Shown one piece after another: positions 1 to 8,241 of a stretch of DNA of 64,000 bases (position 1 is its first letter; every line of letters starts with the position of its first letter). The notes beneath the pieces are model-generated. The model did no database searches. It worked only from the letters and a program-made list of their open reading frames with translations, and was not told the origin of the DNA. Made by a program: the position numbers and the translations under genes. Origin of the DNA: Pseudomonas sp. MWU13-2100 (lineage in GTDB: Bacteria; Pseudomonadota; Gammaproteobacteria; Pseudomonadales; Pseudomonadaceae); the NCBI RefSeq assembly GCF_023242365.1, contig NZ_JALLIX010000027.1, positions 1-64,000 on the forward strand. The letters run 5' to 3'.

Positions 1-33
1 GCTTGAGAAAAGAGCAGCATAGTTAGACGGTGA

Positions 34-99
34 CGCGACAACTACCTTGAAAAACGCCGAGAGCTTGCGGGTGATTTGATTTATGAGGGAACGCATTGA
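34..99 (+). pseudogene. C-terminal coding fragment upstream of the first membrane protein
   Basis: A short open stretch with an intact stop (TGA, 97-99) that overlaps the ATG of the next gene, in the overlap style used by effector/immunity pairs. It encodes about 21 residues (ending in DLIYEGTH). All three frames are closed just upstream (stops at 4-6 and 31-33 in this frame), so at most the tail of a decayed gene remains. I do not recognise the family. Confidence 0.25.
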
Positions 100-467
100 T
101 GATGACGTTGGAGGCGATGAGTGTTTTTCTACTTCTGTTTCTATTGTTCTTTAGTCTTGGCTTGTCAGCCTATATCACTAAAACAAAGCTGGATTTGGTC
201 GAAGCCTATTTCGATAATAACGAAATGATGATCGGTGACCGAAAGTGGTGGGGCGGCAAGTCTTACAAGCATCGCTCAATGAGGCTATGTCTGATCGGCA
301 TTGTTATCATGTTTCCCCGAATGTTCATCTGGCGCGGACTCGTCACCCAGCGAGAACTTGACACGATACCGCAGGGGCTCAAACGATGGAGCAAGGCACC
401 TTTGTATCTTGAGATTCTTCTATTCTTCGGCATGATTGCTTTTTGGATATGGCACCCATTCCAGTAA
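99..467 (+). CDS. Small inner-membrane protein, possible immunity-type protein
   Basis: A 122-residue protein of unknown function. It has a hydrophobic N-terminal segment (about residues 6-26), a central polar stretch with a KWWGGKSYKHR motif, a second hydrophobic segment (about 63-80) and a C-terminal one (about 100-118). I place the start at the ATG at 99, which overlaps the stop of the preceding fragment (TGATGATG); a TTG at 96 is less likely. A small polytopic membrane protein coupled to the end of an upstream gene, next to a truncated hcp and another effector-like pair, suggests an orphaned immunity protein for a membrane-active toxin. That role is inferred from context only. Confidence 0.6.
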   Translation: MMTLEAMSVFLLLFLLFFSLGLSAYITKTKLDLVEAYFDNNEMMIGDRKWWGGKSYKHRSMRLCLIGIVIMFPRMFIWRGLVTQRELDTIPQGLKRWSKAPLYLEILLFFGMIAFWIWHPFQ

Positions 468-550
468 GGTCTCCTTGGATGGCCGCGCGATCCATCTGCG
501 CTGGCGAGGTATGGCAATGGGGAGATATTTTGGCAAAGTCGGATAAAACC

Positions 551-811
551 ATGAGCACCACGAACATCTCCCTGGCGGATGCCCTCAAGTCCTTTACCTA
601 TGCTCAAGTGAGCCAGCGAGGCTGCTGCACCGGTAGCGAATATGTGCGGGAACTGATTCGCAAGGATCAGGATCGGCAGCACTTGTGTGGCCTGCTGCTG
701 GCTGGGGCCGAATCGGCTCCCACGGCTCCTGTGGATGGCAATTACTTCGAATCCCTACGTGCCAGGGTTCGCTATGCCGATGCAGTCAGCTTGTTCGCCG
801 ATGCCCGCTAG
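551..811 (+). pseudogene. Decayed ParD-type antitoxin
   Basis: The frame starting at 551 begins MSTTNISLADALKSF and continues through SEYVRELIRKDQDRQHL and then APVDGNYFESLRARVR. This is the ribbon-helix-helix ParD antitoxin pattern. After the arginine-rich end (about 763) the frame runs into unrelated residues and no ParE toxin follows. Positions expected to be conserved are altered (FTYAQ where FVDEQ is usual; GCCTGSE where GYGTSSE is usual). The TA module is therefore most likely inactive. Part of it (633-732) recurs at 12345-12444. Confidence 0.65.
633..732 (+). repeat. 100-bp dispersed repeat, copy 1
   Basis: Aligns without gaps to 12345-12444 with about 92 of 100 identical positions by hand count. 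It covers the middle of a ParD antitoxin (SEYVRELIRKDQDRQHL). Both copies lie in decayed DNA. Confidence 0.85.
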
Positions 812-934
812 AAGCTCTCCCAGCTTGTCACCGCCAATTTCGATGAAACGACCTCGCTCCAGGTCCGTCAGTCCTGCTGAAGTGGCATGACGCAAAGCGT
901 CGATCTTGGCCAGTTCTTCAGCCTCATGCTGCTC
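755..934 (-). pseudogene. Relic of a second ParD-like antitoxin, C-terminal part
   Basis: On the minus strand this encodes EAEELAKIDALRHATSAGL, then LERGRFIEIGGDKLGELL. This is the C-terminal half of the other common ParD type (arm helix plus GRF/Y-E motif). The N-terminal DNA-binding half is missing: upstream the frame enters the gene at 939-1382. The relic abuts the first ParD relic tail to tail, so two unrelated antitoxin remnants meet near 765. No toxin gene is present. Confidence 0.5.
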
Positions 935-938
935 ACGT

Positions 939-1382
939 CTACCTCCCTGCATTTTTGGAAGCCTCCCGCCATTGGCGAAGTTTGACGACATTTTGTCGCA
1001 TTACCCGCTGTGACTTGCTATTAAGTAGTAACACGCCAGTGAGGGGCGTCAGCAGACTTAACGCGTATAAAAAATGAGGTGCCTTGAAAAAAATGGCCGG
1101 CAGATTCAGAAAAAAACAAATAACAAACAAAAAAACCTCAAACCAAACCCAAGCCACGCGTCCCCATAGAACAGCCATATCAGCAAGAAACAATACCAGC
1201 GCTATCAAGGCTCCAAACAGTGCTAACTCCCTTAGCTCAACGCCGGCAGGGACGTATTCCCGATAACAAACAAGAACCAAAGCAGTCGTAATACCTATAC
1301 AGATAAATCCAACGAAACTCACAAAAGCACCTGTCACGCTGTAGCGAACAAGGCTTGCACTCGGATCACTATCGCTCTTCAT
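939..1382 (-). CDS. Polytopic membrane protein, probable immunity partner
   Basis: A 147-residue protein with four strongly hydrophobic segments (about residues 14-36, 48-68, 72-98 and 101-120) and a short basic C-terminal tail (MRQNVVKLRQWREASK). Its ATG at 1382 overlaps the stop of the upstream gene by 4 nt (ATGA, 1379-1382), so the two are co-transcribed and probably translationally coupled. A membrane-embedded partner immediately after a glycine-rich, membrane-inserting protein is the usual layout for a pore-forming effector and its immunity protein. The function is inferred. The DNA is visibly more AT-rich than the rest of the window, which fits horizontal acquisition. Confidence 0.65.
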   Translation of the reverse strand: MKSDSDPSASLVRYSVTGAFVSFVGFICIGITTALVLVCYREYVPAGVELRELALFGALIALVLFLADMAVLWGRVAWVWFEVFLFVICFFLNLPAIFFKAPHFLYALSLLTPLTGVLLLNSKSQRVMRQNVVKLRQWREASKNAGR

Positions 1383-2293
1383 TGATCAAGTACCTCGTAT
1401 AAAGAAACGGCAATTGTCTTGATATTCCCCGATTGGGCGCTTCCCATGGAACTGGCGGCCGCGCTTAAGGAGTCCATCACATGATAAAATGTAAATTGAT
1501 TGATTTGAGCGGGTGTTAATCGCTTCGTCAATTCACCAGAAGCTTGCTTTAATTTCAATATTTTTGTCGTCAATGCAGGGTGTTGTAGCTTGAGGATCTC
1601 CCGATTCAATGTGGCACGCTCTTGACGCGTTAACCCTTTCAACACATCCCGAAGACTCTTCCCCGTAGAGCTTTTCGCAGTATTTATAACCTTCCATGTC
1701 GTGTAACCAGAAACACCCACACCGAGTAAAGAGATGGCATCCAGCGTTGTTGTCATTGCCTGATACCATATTTCCCGATCGAAATAATCGTTAACTTCGG
1801 GGGCGGCGACCTCTAAAAATGTACGCGCTGTACCAATAAAACATTGGGCATAGGCAGCCCTGACTGCAATCCCTCCCGCAAAGGCGATGACTGAACCAGC
1901 TCCAACAGTGAACGGGATCAGAGCTGTACCCAGTATTACCGCAAGAACGCTGAACGCCGCCCCCGAACACGCCAGCCCCATTCCCACCGCTTCCGCCATC
2001 AGCCGTGACTCACGCGGCTGTGTCTCCAGCTCTCGTACAAACTCCAACGGTGCCATGTGCTTTGGCGCTTCACGCAAAACGATCTTTTTCGGTACAACAC
2101 TGCAAATCGCCCGGAACTCCCTCAGCGTCACCACCGTGAAGTCGCTTTCGATATACACCACACCTGCACCGGCAATCGCCGGGTCTCCATCGATTGCCCT
2201 AAACAGGCGCGGTAGGTCAACCTTGCCCTCCACGCGCTGACGGGCATTGCGGTGTGCATTGGGTACGCCGCTTTTCAAAAAATCGGAAATCAT
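1379..2293 (-). CDS. Putative T6SS-type effector with central hydrophobic glycine-rich region
   Basis: A 304-residue protein. The N-terminal part (1-110) is soluble and may be a delivery or adaptor region. A hydrophobic Gly/Ala-rich stretch follows (about 118-165, with VAVILGTALIPFTVGAGSV and GGIAVRAA), then a third hydrophobic segment (about 195-215, SLLGVGVSGY). The C-terminus is basic and helical, with repeated Leu-Lys patterns (ILKLQHP, ILKLKQASG). The ATG at 2293 has GGGAG 7-8 nt upstream. The gene is followed by a 4-nt-overlapping membrane protein and lies 194 bp from a divergent truncated hcp. The arrangement suggests an Hcp-linked, membrane-acting antibacterial toxin. I do not recognise a named family. 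Confidence 0.6.
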   Translation of the reverse strand: MISDFLKSGVPNAHRNARQRVEGKVDLPRLFRAIDGDPAIAGAGVVYIESDFTVVTLREFRAICSVVPKKIVLREAPKHMAPLEFVRELETQPRESRLMAEAVGMGLACSGAAFSVLAVILGTALIPFTVGAGSVIAFAGGIAVRAAYAQCFIGTARTFLEVAAPEVNDYFDREIWYQAMTTTLDAISLLGVGVSGYTTWKVINTAKSSTGKSLRDVLKGLTRQERATLNREILKLQHPALTTKILKLKQASGELTKRLTPAQINQFTFYHVMDSLSAAASSMGSAQSGNIKTIAVSLYEVLDQ

Positions 2294-2486
2294 TTCGGCT
2301 TCTCCCTGACCTGATTATTACGGTCTTGGAGCATAAGAAGCCCAATCAACTGAAAATGTAGGACTTGCGAGTTAGTTGGGTAGGCTCACTCCCTTTCGTT
2401 GTTCAACACCTTGCTCATGGCACACGCTTGCGAAGAAAGTGCCGCCCGACGCCAATCCGGCGTAGGTCAACGAACAGGGAGTGGCT

Positions 2487-2738
2487 ATGGCAACCGATAT
2501 GTTTTTTAAATTGGGCGATATCAACGAAAAGGTGACCGATTTATTTTCCCTTGTCGTTCCAAGCACAATTCACCACTACAATCAGCCTGCGAAATTGCCC
2601 TCCAAAAAAAACTCATATTTCCCACACGTCTCAGGTGTGGGAAATATTGTGCACGCAGGAGGCTTCGGTCTAAGGCGGCCGTTTGTTATGCTGGGCTGTC
2701 GGCGGTCATCTGGGAATGAGCCGGCAGCAGCTCCATAA
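2487..2738 (+). pseudogene. hcp: Truncated hcp (T6SS tube protein) remnant
   Basis: The ATG at 2487 is preceded by a good AGGGAG ribosome-binding site. The first residues, MATDMFFKLGDIN, match the start of Hcp1-type proteins (MAVDMF-K-GD-KGES). After about 14 residues the similarity stops: the GES-D-H motif and the rest of the roughly 170-residue protein are absent. The remaining frame runs through the helicase terminator into the antisense of the helicase gene. What remains is the promoter, RBS and first beta-strand of an hcp whose body was deleted. It marks the neighbouring divergent pair (2293-939) as a likely orphaned Hcp effector module. Confidence 0.5.
2615..2647 (-). terminator. Rho-independent terminator of the helicase gene
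   Basis: A perfect 13-bp inverted repeat (core ATTTCCCACAC / GTGTGGGAAAT) with a 7-nt loop. Read on the minus strand it is followed within 4 nt by eight T residues. It lies about 40 bp beyond the helicase stop codon. Confidence 0.85.
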
Positions 2739-5700
2739 CGTCACAGAAGAGTTTCCGCTGTTTCCAGTCATTGCGATCGCCAATCACATACAGGCGGCGC
2801 TTGGCCCGGGTGGCCGCGACGTTGAGCAGGTTCGGCTTGGACACTGCCCATTCGCGAGCACCGCCGTTTTCGCTGCTCCCACCCAGGACGAGGATGATCA
2901 CGGCAGCTTCCTTACCCTGCATGGTGTGAATGGTGCCGCGCACGATCTTGCCGTGTAATCGATCCTTGAGTTGGTTGCGCACGTCCTGGAAGGGCGTGAT
3001 CACCGCGATGCTGTCCAGCGGCACACCGTCGCCATCCAGTAAGGCCAACAGACGTTCGAGTGCCTTGCCTTCATTATCGACCCAATTGCCGGAAGAGCGG
3101 CCACTCGCATACACCCAGCCGGTGAGCAGGCGGGCCGGAGTTTCTTTGGCGGGGGATGGCTCGATGGTGCCATAGACCATGGCACCGTCGTAAGCGATGC
3201 GATTAGCCAGGTCGAACATCGGTCTGTCGCAGCGACGGTGCACCACCAGCGGCAGGCCGACCCAGCATTTCTGGCCTTTGGGACCGGCCATGCGACCCCA
3301 GGGTGTGGCCTGGTCGGCCAGGGTCTGGGCGGACTGGCGATTGGGCAGCCAGTGAGCGTCGACCTGATAGCGGGTACGCATGTGTTCGAGCACGGCATCG
3401 GATACGGTGACGATCGGCTCCAATTGCAGCGGATCACCGACCAGCACAGCCCGGCGTGCACGCCACAGGGCACCCACTGCAGCCTGCGGGGTAGCCTGAC
3501 CGGCTTCGTCCACCAACAGCCAGCCAATCTCGCCGCAGCCAAGGCTACCGAAGGAGCGGGCGAACGAGGCGAAGGTGCTGCTGAGCACCGGCACCACCAT
3601 GAACAGCGAGGCCCATGCCGAACGCACTACGGCCTGGGATACTCCGCTATAACGGCTACCGGTCAGCGTGCTGGTGATGAACTCCAGGTTGGCGCGCAAG
3701 CGCGAGGCCTCGATCTGGAAGAAGGTGCGGTGCAGCTTGAGCGCTTCGATAAACACCTTCGCCCGGGCTTGGCGCCAGCCTTCGACTATCCAGGGTTCGA
3801 GCTGCTCGATCTCGCTACCTCTGCCGATCCGGCCTTGTTCGAGCCAGACCCGCAGGTACTCGGCCTTTCCTGCTAGGGCAATGCTGCGAGCCTTGTCGAT
3901 CTGCAGGGCGGCGTGGCGCACAGCTTCGTTGATCTCCTGTTCGTCCGTAGCCAATTGTCGATGGAGTTCGGTGAGCTGGCCGACGAGTCGCTGCACTTGG
4001 CGTTGAGCACTATCGAAGGCGTCCTTGGCCAAGGCGTGGGTGCTATCGAGCAGGCGTTGCCGGGCTGTCCACATGCGATGAGCACCCCAGAGGCTGAACA
4101 GGTTGGCGAGAAAACCCGGCTTTTTTGCCAGGTGTGCTTCAAGGGCCTGAAGTTCTCGTTGCAGTTGCTCACGGGCAGGCTTGAGCTGTCGTGTTTCCAG
4201 AGTAGCTTGTTCGTCATCGAGACGGCTGCGTTGGCTCAGGTGGACTTGGCGCTCCTCTTCTTTCTGATGGACTCGGGCCTTGGCGCTGATCACTGCCTGA
4301 ACCCGTTCCAGAATGTCGATGACTTGAGCGCGTAGTGCCTGTTCGGCGTTCTTGGCGTCCTGGTATTGCTTGACGGCGGCGCGCCAGAGATTGGTTTTTT
4401 CGGCGGACGAGAGCAACTTCATCTGCGGCGCTTGCTCGGCCAGCCATTCGCGCATGCCCTTGGGGGCTGGCTTGTCGTCCGTGTTGTTCGCTATGGCTGC
4501 GTCTGGCGTTGTATCGCCGTCGTATAGATCTTCGTCCAAGTCGCCGTTGTCGAGGGCTTCTGGTTGGGAGGATGACGATTCGTCTTTGGTCTTCGTCGCT
4601 TCGGGCGGACGCTTGCCATAGAAGAAGCGATCGACGAACTGGGTACGTTTGGCTTTGCTGCCCAATGCCGCGGAGATCATTGCCCAGGCTGGCTTGCCGC
4701 TGGTGAGCTCGCCCAGTTCGCTGAAGTACTCGGCATCGGGCAGCCAGGATGGGTCAACCTTATCCTGCTGGGGCAACTCGAGAGTGACGTTCTCCACGGC
4801 TCCATTGTTGGAGGAGGCTACCACCATCTCGAAGCCGAACAGACGTGGGTCGAGTTGATAGGCAACGCGTTCGCGTCCGCCATCGTTGGCGGATTCGCGC
4901 CCGTCCTGAATGAAGGCCTCCGACGCCCTGCTCAGCGAAGCCAGTACGTCGGCTCGCTGTGTCACCACGGCGGCGATCAGGTCGCGGAGGAGGGTGGTCT
5001 TCCCGGTGCCTGGGGGACCGTTGACGCCCATCACGCCGGTGTCGTTACCGAGCGTGTTCAGCAAGCTGTTGACTGCTAGTTGCTGGGAGTGCACCAGCCC
5101 CAGATGCCGTTCGGCAGGCCAGCAGCCGGCGGCGTAGCGCGAGGGCGCGAGGCGATCGATCAGTGCCAGATCTGCGTTCGATTGGTCGAGGTGCAGGCGC
5201 AGGCTGGAGTCGTGATGACTCAGGTAGCGGGCCAGCGGCGCACTGGTTTCGCCACGGCCCAAGGCATCGGCCACGTCGGCCAAATCGCTTAGCAGGAAGC
5301 TGTTGAGCGGATCGTCCTCCTGTTCGGGTTTACTCGGGTTGATTGGTGCAGAGCGGAAGCGATGTTCGCGCGGCTGGTCCCCGAAAAACGCTTCGAGTCC
5401 CAGGGTCTGGCGGATGTAGTCGGTCAGGCGTGCCAGGTCGGCAGCTTGGACCACGCCACCGAGCAGGCTTTTGGCCTGTCCACGGAGGAGGTCCTGGGTC
5501 TCGTCGAAACCGCGTGTCCAATCCTTTTGGTTGATGGCGCAGCCCACGAACCACGCTTCGCTGGAGAGAACCAGGCTATCGACCAGCATCATGCCTTGGT
5601 CGTTGAACTTGAGCGCGTACAAGGCTGAAAGCCGATGTTGTGGTTCCTTGTAGCCTTGGTCGGCGCCGTAGAGCGCCTCTAACTGGCGAGAGACATCTCG

Positions 5701-5925
5701 GTTGTTGTAATGGTGTGCGTAGAGCGTGTGGCTCCATACGCGTTTGTTCGGCAGGCGCTGCCGGCTCAGCGGGTTGGCTGGCATCCATGGCAGGATCTGG
5801 GCTGAAGTGGGCATGTCTTGGAAAAAGGGTTGATAGTCGCTGTCGCGCTTCTTCAGCTTGGGGACTGCCTGGGGTTGCAGCAGCTCGACGGCGTGCCAAT
5901 AACGCACGATATTTTGAGGATTCAT
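2686..5925 (-). CDS. Large superfamily 1 (Upf1-like, AAA_11/AAA_12) helicase
   Basis: A 1079-residue ATP-dependent nucleic-acid helicase. The N-terminal 270 residues form a family-specific region. Motif I (Walker A) is GPPGTGKTT at about 303-311. Residues about 515-700 are rich in Glu, Gln, Arg and Leu and are probably coiled coil, inserted between the helicase motifs. Motif II is LLVDEAGQATP (about 803). Motif III is GDPLQLEPI. Motif V is TIHTMQGKEAAVI, and motif VI is NVAATRAKRRLYVIGD (about 1040). All catalytic motifs look intact. It is a single gene with its own terminator. The substrate (DNA or RNA) and role are unknown. Large stand-alone SF1 helicases in accessory islands are often part of antiviral defence, but no partner nuclease is adjacent, so that is speculative. 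Confidence 0.9.
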   Translation of the reverse strand: MNPQNIVRYWHAVELLQPQAVPKLKKRDSDYQPFFQDMPTSAQILPWMPANPLSRQRLPNKRVWSHTLYAHHYNNRDVSRQLEALYGADQGYKEPQHRLSALYALKFNDQGMMLVDSLVLSSEAWFVGCAINQKDWTRGFDETQDLLRGQAKSLLGGVVQAADLARLTDYIRQTLGLEAFFGDQPREHRFRSAPINPSKPEQEDDPLNSFLLSDLADVADALGRGETSAPLARYLSHHDSSLRLHLDQSNADLALIDRLAPSRYAAGCWPAERHLGLVHSQQLAVNSLLNTLGNDTGVMGVNGPPGTGKTTLLRDLIAAVVTQRADVLASLSRASEAFIQDGRESANDGGRERVAYQLDPRLFGFEMVVASSNNGAVENVTLELPQQDKVDPSWLPDAEYFSELGELTSGKPAWAMISAALGSKAKRTQFVDRFFYGKRPPEATKTKDESSSSQPEALDNGDLDEDLYDGDTTPDAAIANNTDDKPAPKGMREWLAEQAPQMKLLSSAEKTNLWRAAVKQYQDAKNAEQALRAQVIDILERVQAVISAKARVHQKEEERQVHLSQRSRLDDEQATLETRQLKPAREQLQRELQALEAHLAKKPGFLANLFSLWGAHRMWTARQRLLDSTHALAKDAFDSAQRQVQRLVGQLTELHRQLATDEQEINEAVRHAALQIDKARSIALAGKAEYLRVWLEQGRIGRGSEIEQLEPWIVEGWRQARAKVFIEALKLHRTFFQIEASRLRANLEFITSTLTGSRYSGVSQAVVRSAWASLFMVVPVLSSTFASFARSFGSLGCGEIGWLLVDEAGQATPQAAVGALWRARRAVLVGDPLQLEPIVTVSDAVLEHMRTRYQVDAHWLPNRQSAQTLADQATPWGRMAGPKGQKCWVGLPLVVHRRCDRPMFDLANRIAYDGAMVYGTIEPSPAKETPARLLTGWVYASGRSSGNWVDNEGKALERLLALLDGDGVPLDSIAVITPFQDVRNQLKDRLHGKIVRGTIHTMQGKEAAVIILVLGGSSENGGAREWAVSKPNLLNVAATRAKRRLYVIGDRNDWKQRKLFCDVMELLPAHSQMTADSPA

Positions 5926-6247
5926 CTACGTCCTTGAAAGCGCTGGGGCTTGGATTCCTGATAGGAGAGAATATCAGGCATAGTGCATCGCTTCTTGGTG
6001 CCGAGCGCAGAAACGATGCTGATCGCGGGCTGGATCACTTGTCTTATGGATACCAGGTGGCGTTGTTGTGGGTGAGGCGTGAAGAGGGGGATTTATTTAG
6101 AGCAAATAAATACGTCCCCTTTCTGCTTCCCTTTCTGCTTTAATAAATACGTCCCCTTTCTGTGCTTTCTGTGAACCTGCCTCTTTCTGCTGTCCCCTTT
6201 CTGCTTTCTGTGCAGTCATTTCTCCGTGAATTGTTTCCGATAACCCG
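5926..6247. other. Intergenic region between helicase and TetR genes
   Basis: This 322-bp gap carries no gene I can support. It holds the helicase upstream region and the short direct repeats at 6105-6204. Confidence 0.6.
6105..6204. repeat. Tandem short repeats with the core GTCCCCTTTCTG
   Basis: The 21-mer AATAAATACG+TCCCCTTTCTG occurs at 6105-6125 and again at 6142-6162. A third partial copy (TGTCCCCTTTCTG) lies near 6192-6204, with CTTTCTGCTT between. Sequences of this kind are often seen next to REP-associated or IS200-like transposase genes in Pseudomonas. None is present here, so this may be the scar of one; that origin is inferred. Confidence 0.6.
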
Positions 6248-6862
6248 TCAGACGCGCCGCGACAGGAGCACCAGGTCGGCCGCTTCCTCAGCGTCTTTGA
6301 GGAGCGTCTTGCGCGGCGTGCCCATCTGCGCACGCATGGTCAGCCCACGCGCTAGATCCGTGACTTGGATTGCGCGCGCGGTTACGGGAAAGTCAGACGG
6401 GATTTCTCCCGCGCTGATCCCGTCCCGGAAACGGCCTTCCACTAGCGTCACCGCGCCAGCTCCCGCGTTCTGCAGGAACTGCCGGACCTCGGGGTCGTTC
6501 ACAAGCGGCGCGACGCACACGAGAAGACAGCCTGGGGCAGAACCTTTCTCGGTCGCACTTTCTACGGCCTGCCTCAGAAAGCTGGTGAGCGAGTCGCGAA
6601 GAGTCCCCGGCGAGAGGAGTGCCTTGGCTGCGAGAGCGCCTTTCCTCTCTGCATACGCCCTGAGGGTACGCAAGAATATCGTCCGCTTGTCGCCAAAGAC
6701 GGCATACAGGCTTGGTCGTCCCACACCCATCCCGGCGACGAGATCGTCGATCGTCACTCCGTCGTAGCCCTTCGACCGAAACACCTGGGTCGCCTTTTCC
6801 AGCGCCCCAGCCTCGTCGAAGCTGCGCGGTCGGCCCCGCGGCCTAGCTGTATTTTGAATCAT
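6248..6862 (-). CDS. TetR family transcriptional regulator
   Basis: 204 residues. The N-terminal helix-turn-helix (about 15-62) reads FDEAGALEKATQVFRSKGY, then TIDDLVAGMGVGRPSLYAVFGDK, typical of TetR repressors. The C-terminal ligand-binding domain is of the TetR_C type and includes a GCLLV segment. The gene is divergent from the SDR gene at 6976 with a 113-bp promoter region between. It therefore probably represses that gene and responds to its substrate, perhaps a reactive carbonyl or quinone. The ligand is unknown. Confidence 0.9.
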   Translation of the reverse strand: MIQNTARPRGRPRSFDEAGALEKATQVFRSKGYDGVTIDDLVAGMGVGRPSLYAVFGDKRTIFLRTLRAYAERKGALAAKALLSPGTLRDSLTSFLRQAVESATEKGSAPGCLLVCVAPLVNDPEVRQFLQNAGAGAVTLVEGRFRDGISAGEIPSDFPVTARAIQVTDLARGLTMRAQMGTPRKTLLKDAEEAADLVLLSRRV

Positions 6863-6922
6863 TTAGTTCAAAACTCGTTGACAATGGCTGTTTCGCAAAT
6901 ATATAACTGAATAGTTCTAAAT
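6861..6922. promoter_or_regulatory. Divergent promoter and possible TetR operator
   Basis: For the SDR gene there is a TTGACA (6878-6883) and TATAAC (6902-6907) pair spaced 18 bp apart. ATTTAG (6861-6866) and CTAAAT (6917-6922) form an inverted pair around it, and TAGTTC is repeated directly (6864 and 6912). This is a plausible operator for the TetR protein encoded at 6248-6862. Low certainty on the exact operator. Confidence 0.45.
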
Positions 6923-6975
6923 TGGCAAGCGGGCTCCGGCTTCGCGGGGCTTCACGTTTCACCACGGAGACACCT

Positions 6976-7923
6976 ATGGAACATTCGATCGCACTCGTCA
7001 CCGGCACCACCTCCGGGCTCGGTTATGCGGCAGCCCGCACTCTTGCCGGAGAGGGCTGGCGCGAGATCATCGTCACCGGGCGCAGCCTGGTCCGGACCCA
7101 GGAGACGGCCGCTCAGCTCGCGGCGCAGACCAAGGCGCAGGTTTTCACGCCGCTGGAGCTGGATCTGAACTCGCCGGCCAGCGTCGAGTCCGCCCTCGCC
7201 GAGCTGGTCAAGCGCGGTCGGCCGATCGATTTCCTGCTGCTCAATGCAGGGATGGTTCCAGGCAAGGAGCGCGTGATCACGGCCGCAGGCGTCGAGGCTT
7301 CTCAGGCCCCGCTGATCGGCCATCATCAACTGACGGTCGGCTTGCTTCGCGCCAACCTGCTGAGCCCCAACGCACGGATTGTTATCGCCGGTGCGGAGCC
7401 TGCCCGAGGGGGCGTACCCATGTTCCGCTACACCGACGTGCCAGCCTTCGCGGCCAAGTACTACCGGGGTGACCAAACCGCCGCTGTGGAAGCCTTGATC
7501 CGTAACGGGCCGAACGTGAAGTACGTGCCCAACAATGCGTATGCCGACGCGAAGCTGATTGTCGCTTGGTGGGCCGCGGCGCTGGCCCGCCGGCTACCTT
7601 CCGGCATGGCCGTATACGCTGTGTCGCCCGGTGCCGCGACCGCTACCAAGGTTTCGCGACAAGCTGGCCTGGCCGTGAAGTATCTGTTTATCCCAATCGC
7701 GAACCTCATTCCTGGCATGAATCAGACGCCGGAGACCGCGGCCCGTCGGTACCTCCAGGCGTCGGAGTTCGGAACCGACGTCTCAGGGCAATTCTTCGCC
7801 TCGGCTCAAGGGAAGTTCTCAGGCCCAATTGAGGCGCAGCGCCACCCACACCTCCACGATCACGCCAGCCAGGAAGCCGCGTGGCAGGCCGTCGTCAAGG
7901 TCTCCGGCGTCGACTTGTCCTAG
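6976..7923 (+). CDS. Short-chain dehydrogenase/reductase
   Basis: 315 residues from the ATG at 6976 (an upstream in-frame start at 6922 would overlap the promoter). The nucleotide-binding motif is TGTTSGLGYA near the N-terminus, followed by LLLNAGM (the NNAG-type motif) and the catalytic YADAK (YxxxK). This is a classical or extended SDR, an NAD(P)-dependent oxidoreductase. It differs from retinol-dehydrogenase-like SDRs in having GAEPARGG in the serine-loop region, so the catalytic serine is not obvious to me. It is divergent from a TetR gene that probably controls it. Substrate unknown. Confidence 0.85.
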   Translation: MEHSIALVTGTTSGLGYAAARTLAGEGWREIIVTGRSLVRTQETAAQLAAQTKAQVFTPLELDLNSPASVESALAELVKRGRPIDFLLLNAGMVPGKERVITAAGVEASQAPLIGHHQLTVGLLRANLLSPNARIVIAGAEPARGGVPMFRYTDVPAFAAKYYRGDQTAAVEALIRNGPNVKYVPNNAYADAKLIVAWWAAALARRLPSGMAVYAVSPGAATATKVSRQAGLAVKYLFIPIANLIPGMNQTPETAARRYLQASEFGTDVSGQFFASAQGKFSGPIEAQRHPHLHDHASQEAAWQAVVKVSGVDLS

Positions 7924-8241
7924 CCTGCATCTTTGGCGATGGCGACCAAGAACTGATCGCCCCGACAGCCTGCCAAGCCTACGTCAAAGAAGTTTCAACA
8001 CCAGGGTGACCGTGGGGCTGTCTGAGTGCGCGAATATCCAGTTCGGTAACCGCCCCTATAGATTTATTCCTACGTGTTGCACCCTGACAGGCCCTGAGCT
8101 GCACGTCCGTAGGGTTGTTGAAGGCGACGAACTGTCGGTGCACCTGGATTCACCCCGTTACGTGGCAGCGCGATTGAGCTTTGATTTTCAATGCTTTAGG
8201 CTTGCAGCCCACAAGGAGTGCGGTTAAGAAGGGATTGATGG
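7924..8241. other. Intergenic region, no gene supported
   Basis: This 318-bp stretch has one open minor frame that is continuous with an out-of-frame reading of the SDR gene. It has no credible start, so I do not call it. It probably holds the promoter of the 8242-8834 pair. Confidence 0.5.

Noticed and set aside
7829-8227. 132-codon frame between the SDR and the effector-like gene
   Set aside because: Its first third is an out-of-frame reading of the SDR gene. No start codon with an RBS lies in the intergenic part, although a decayed gene cannot be excluded.
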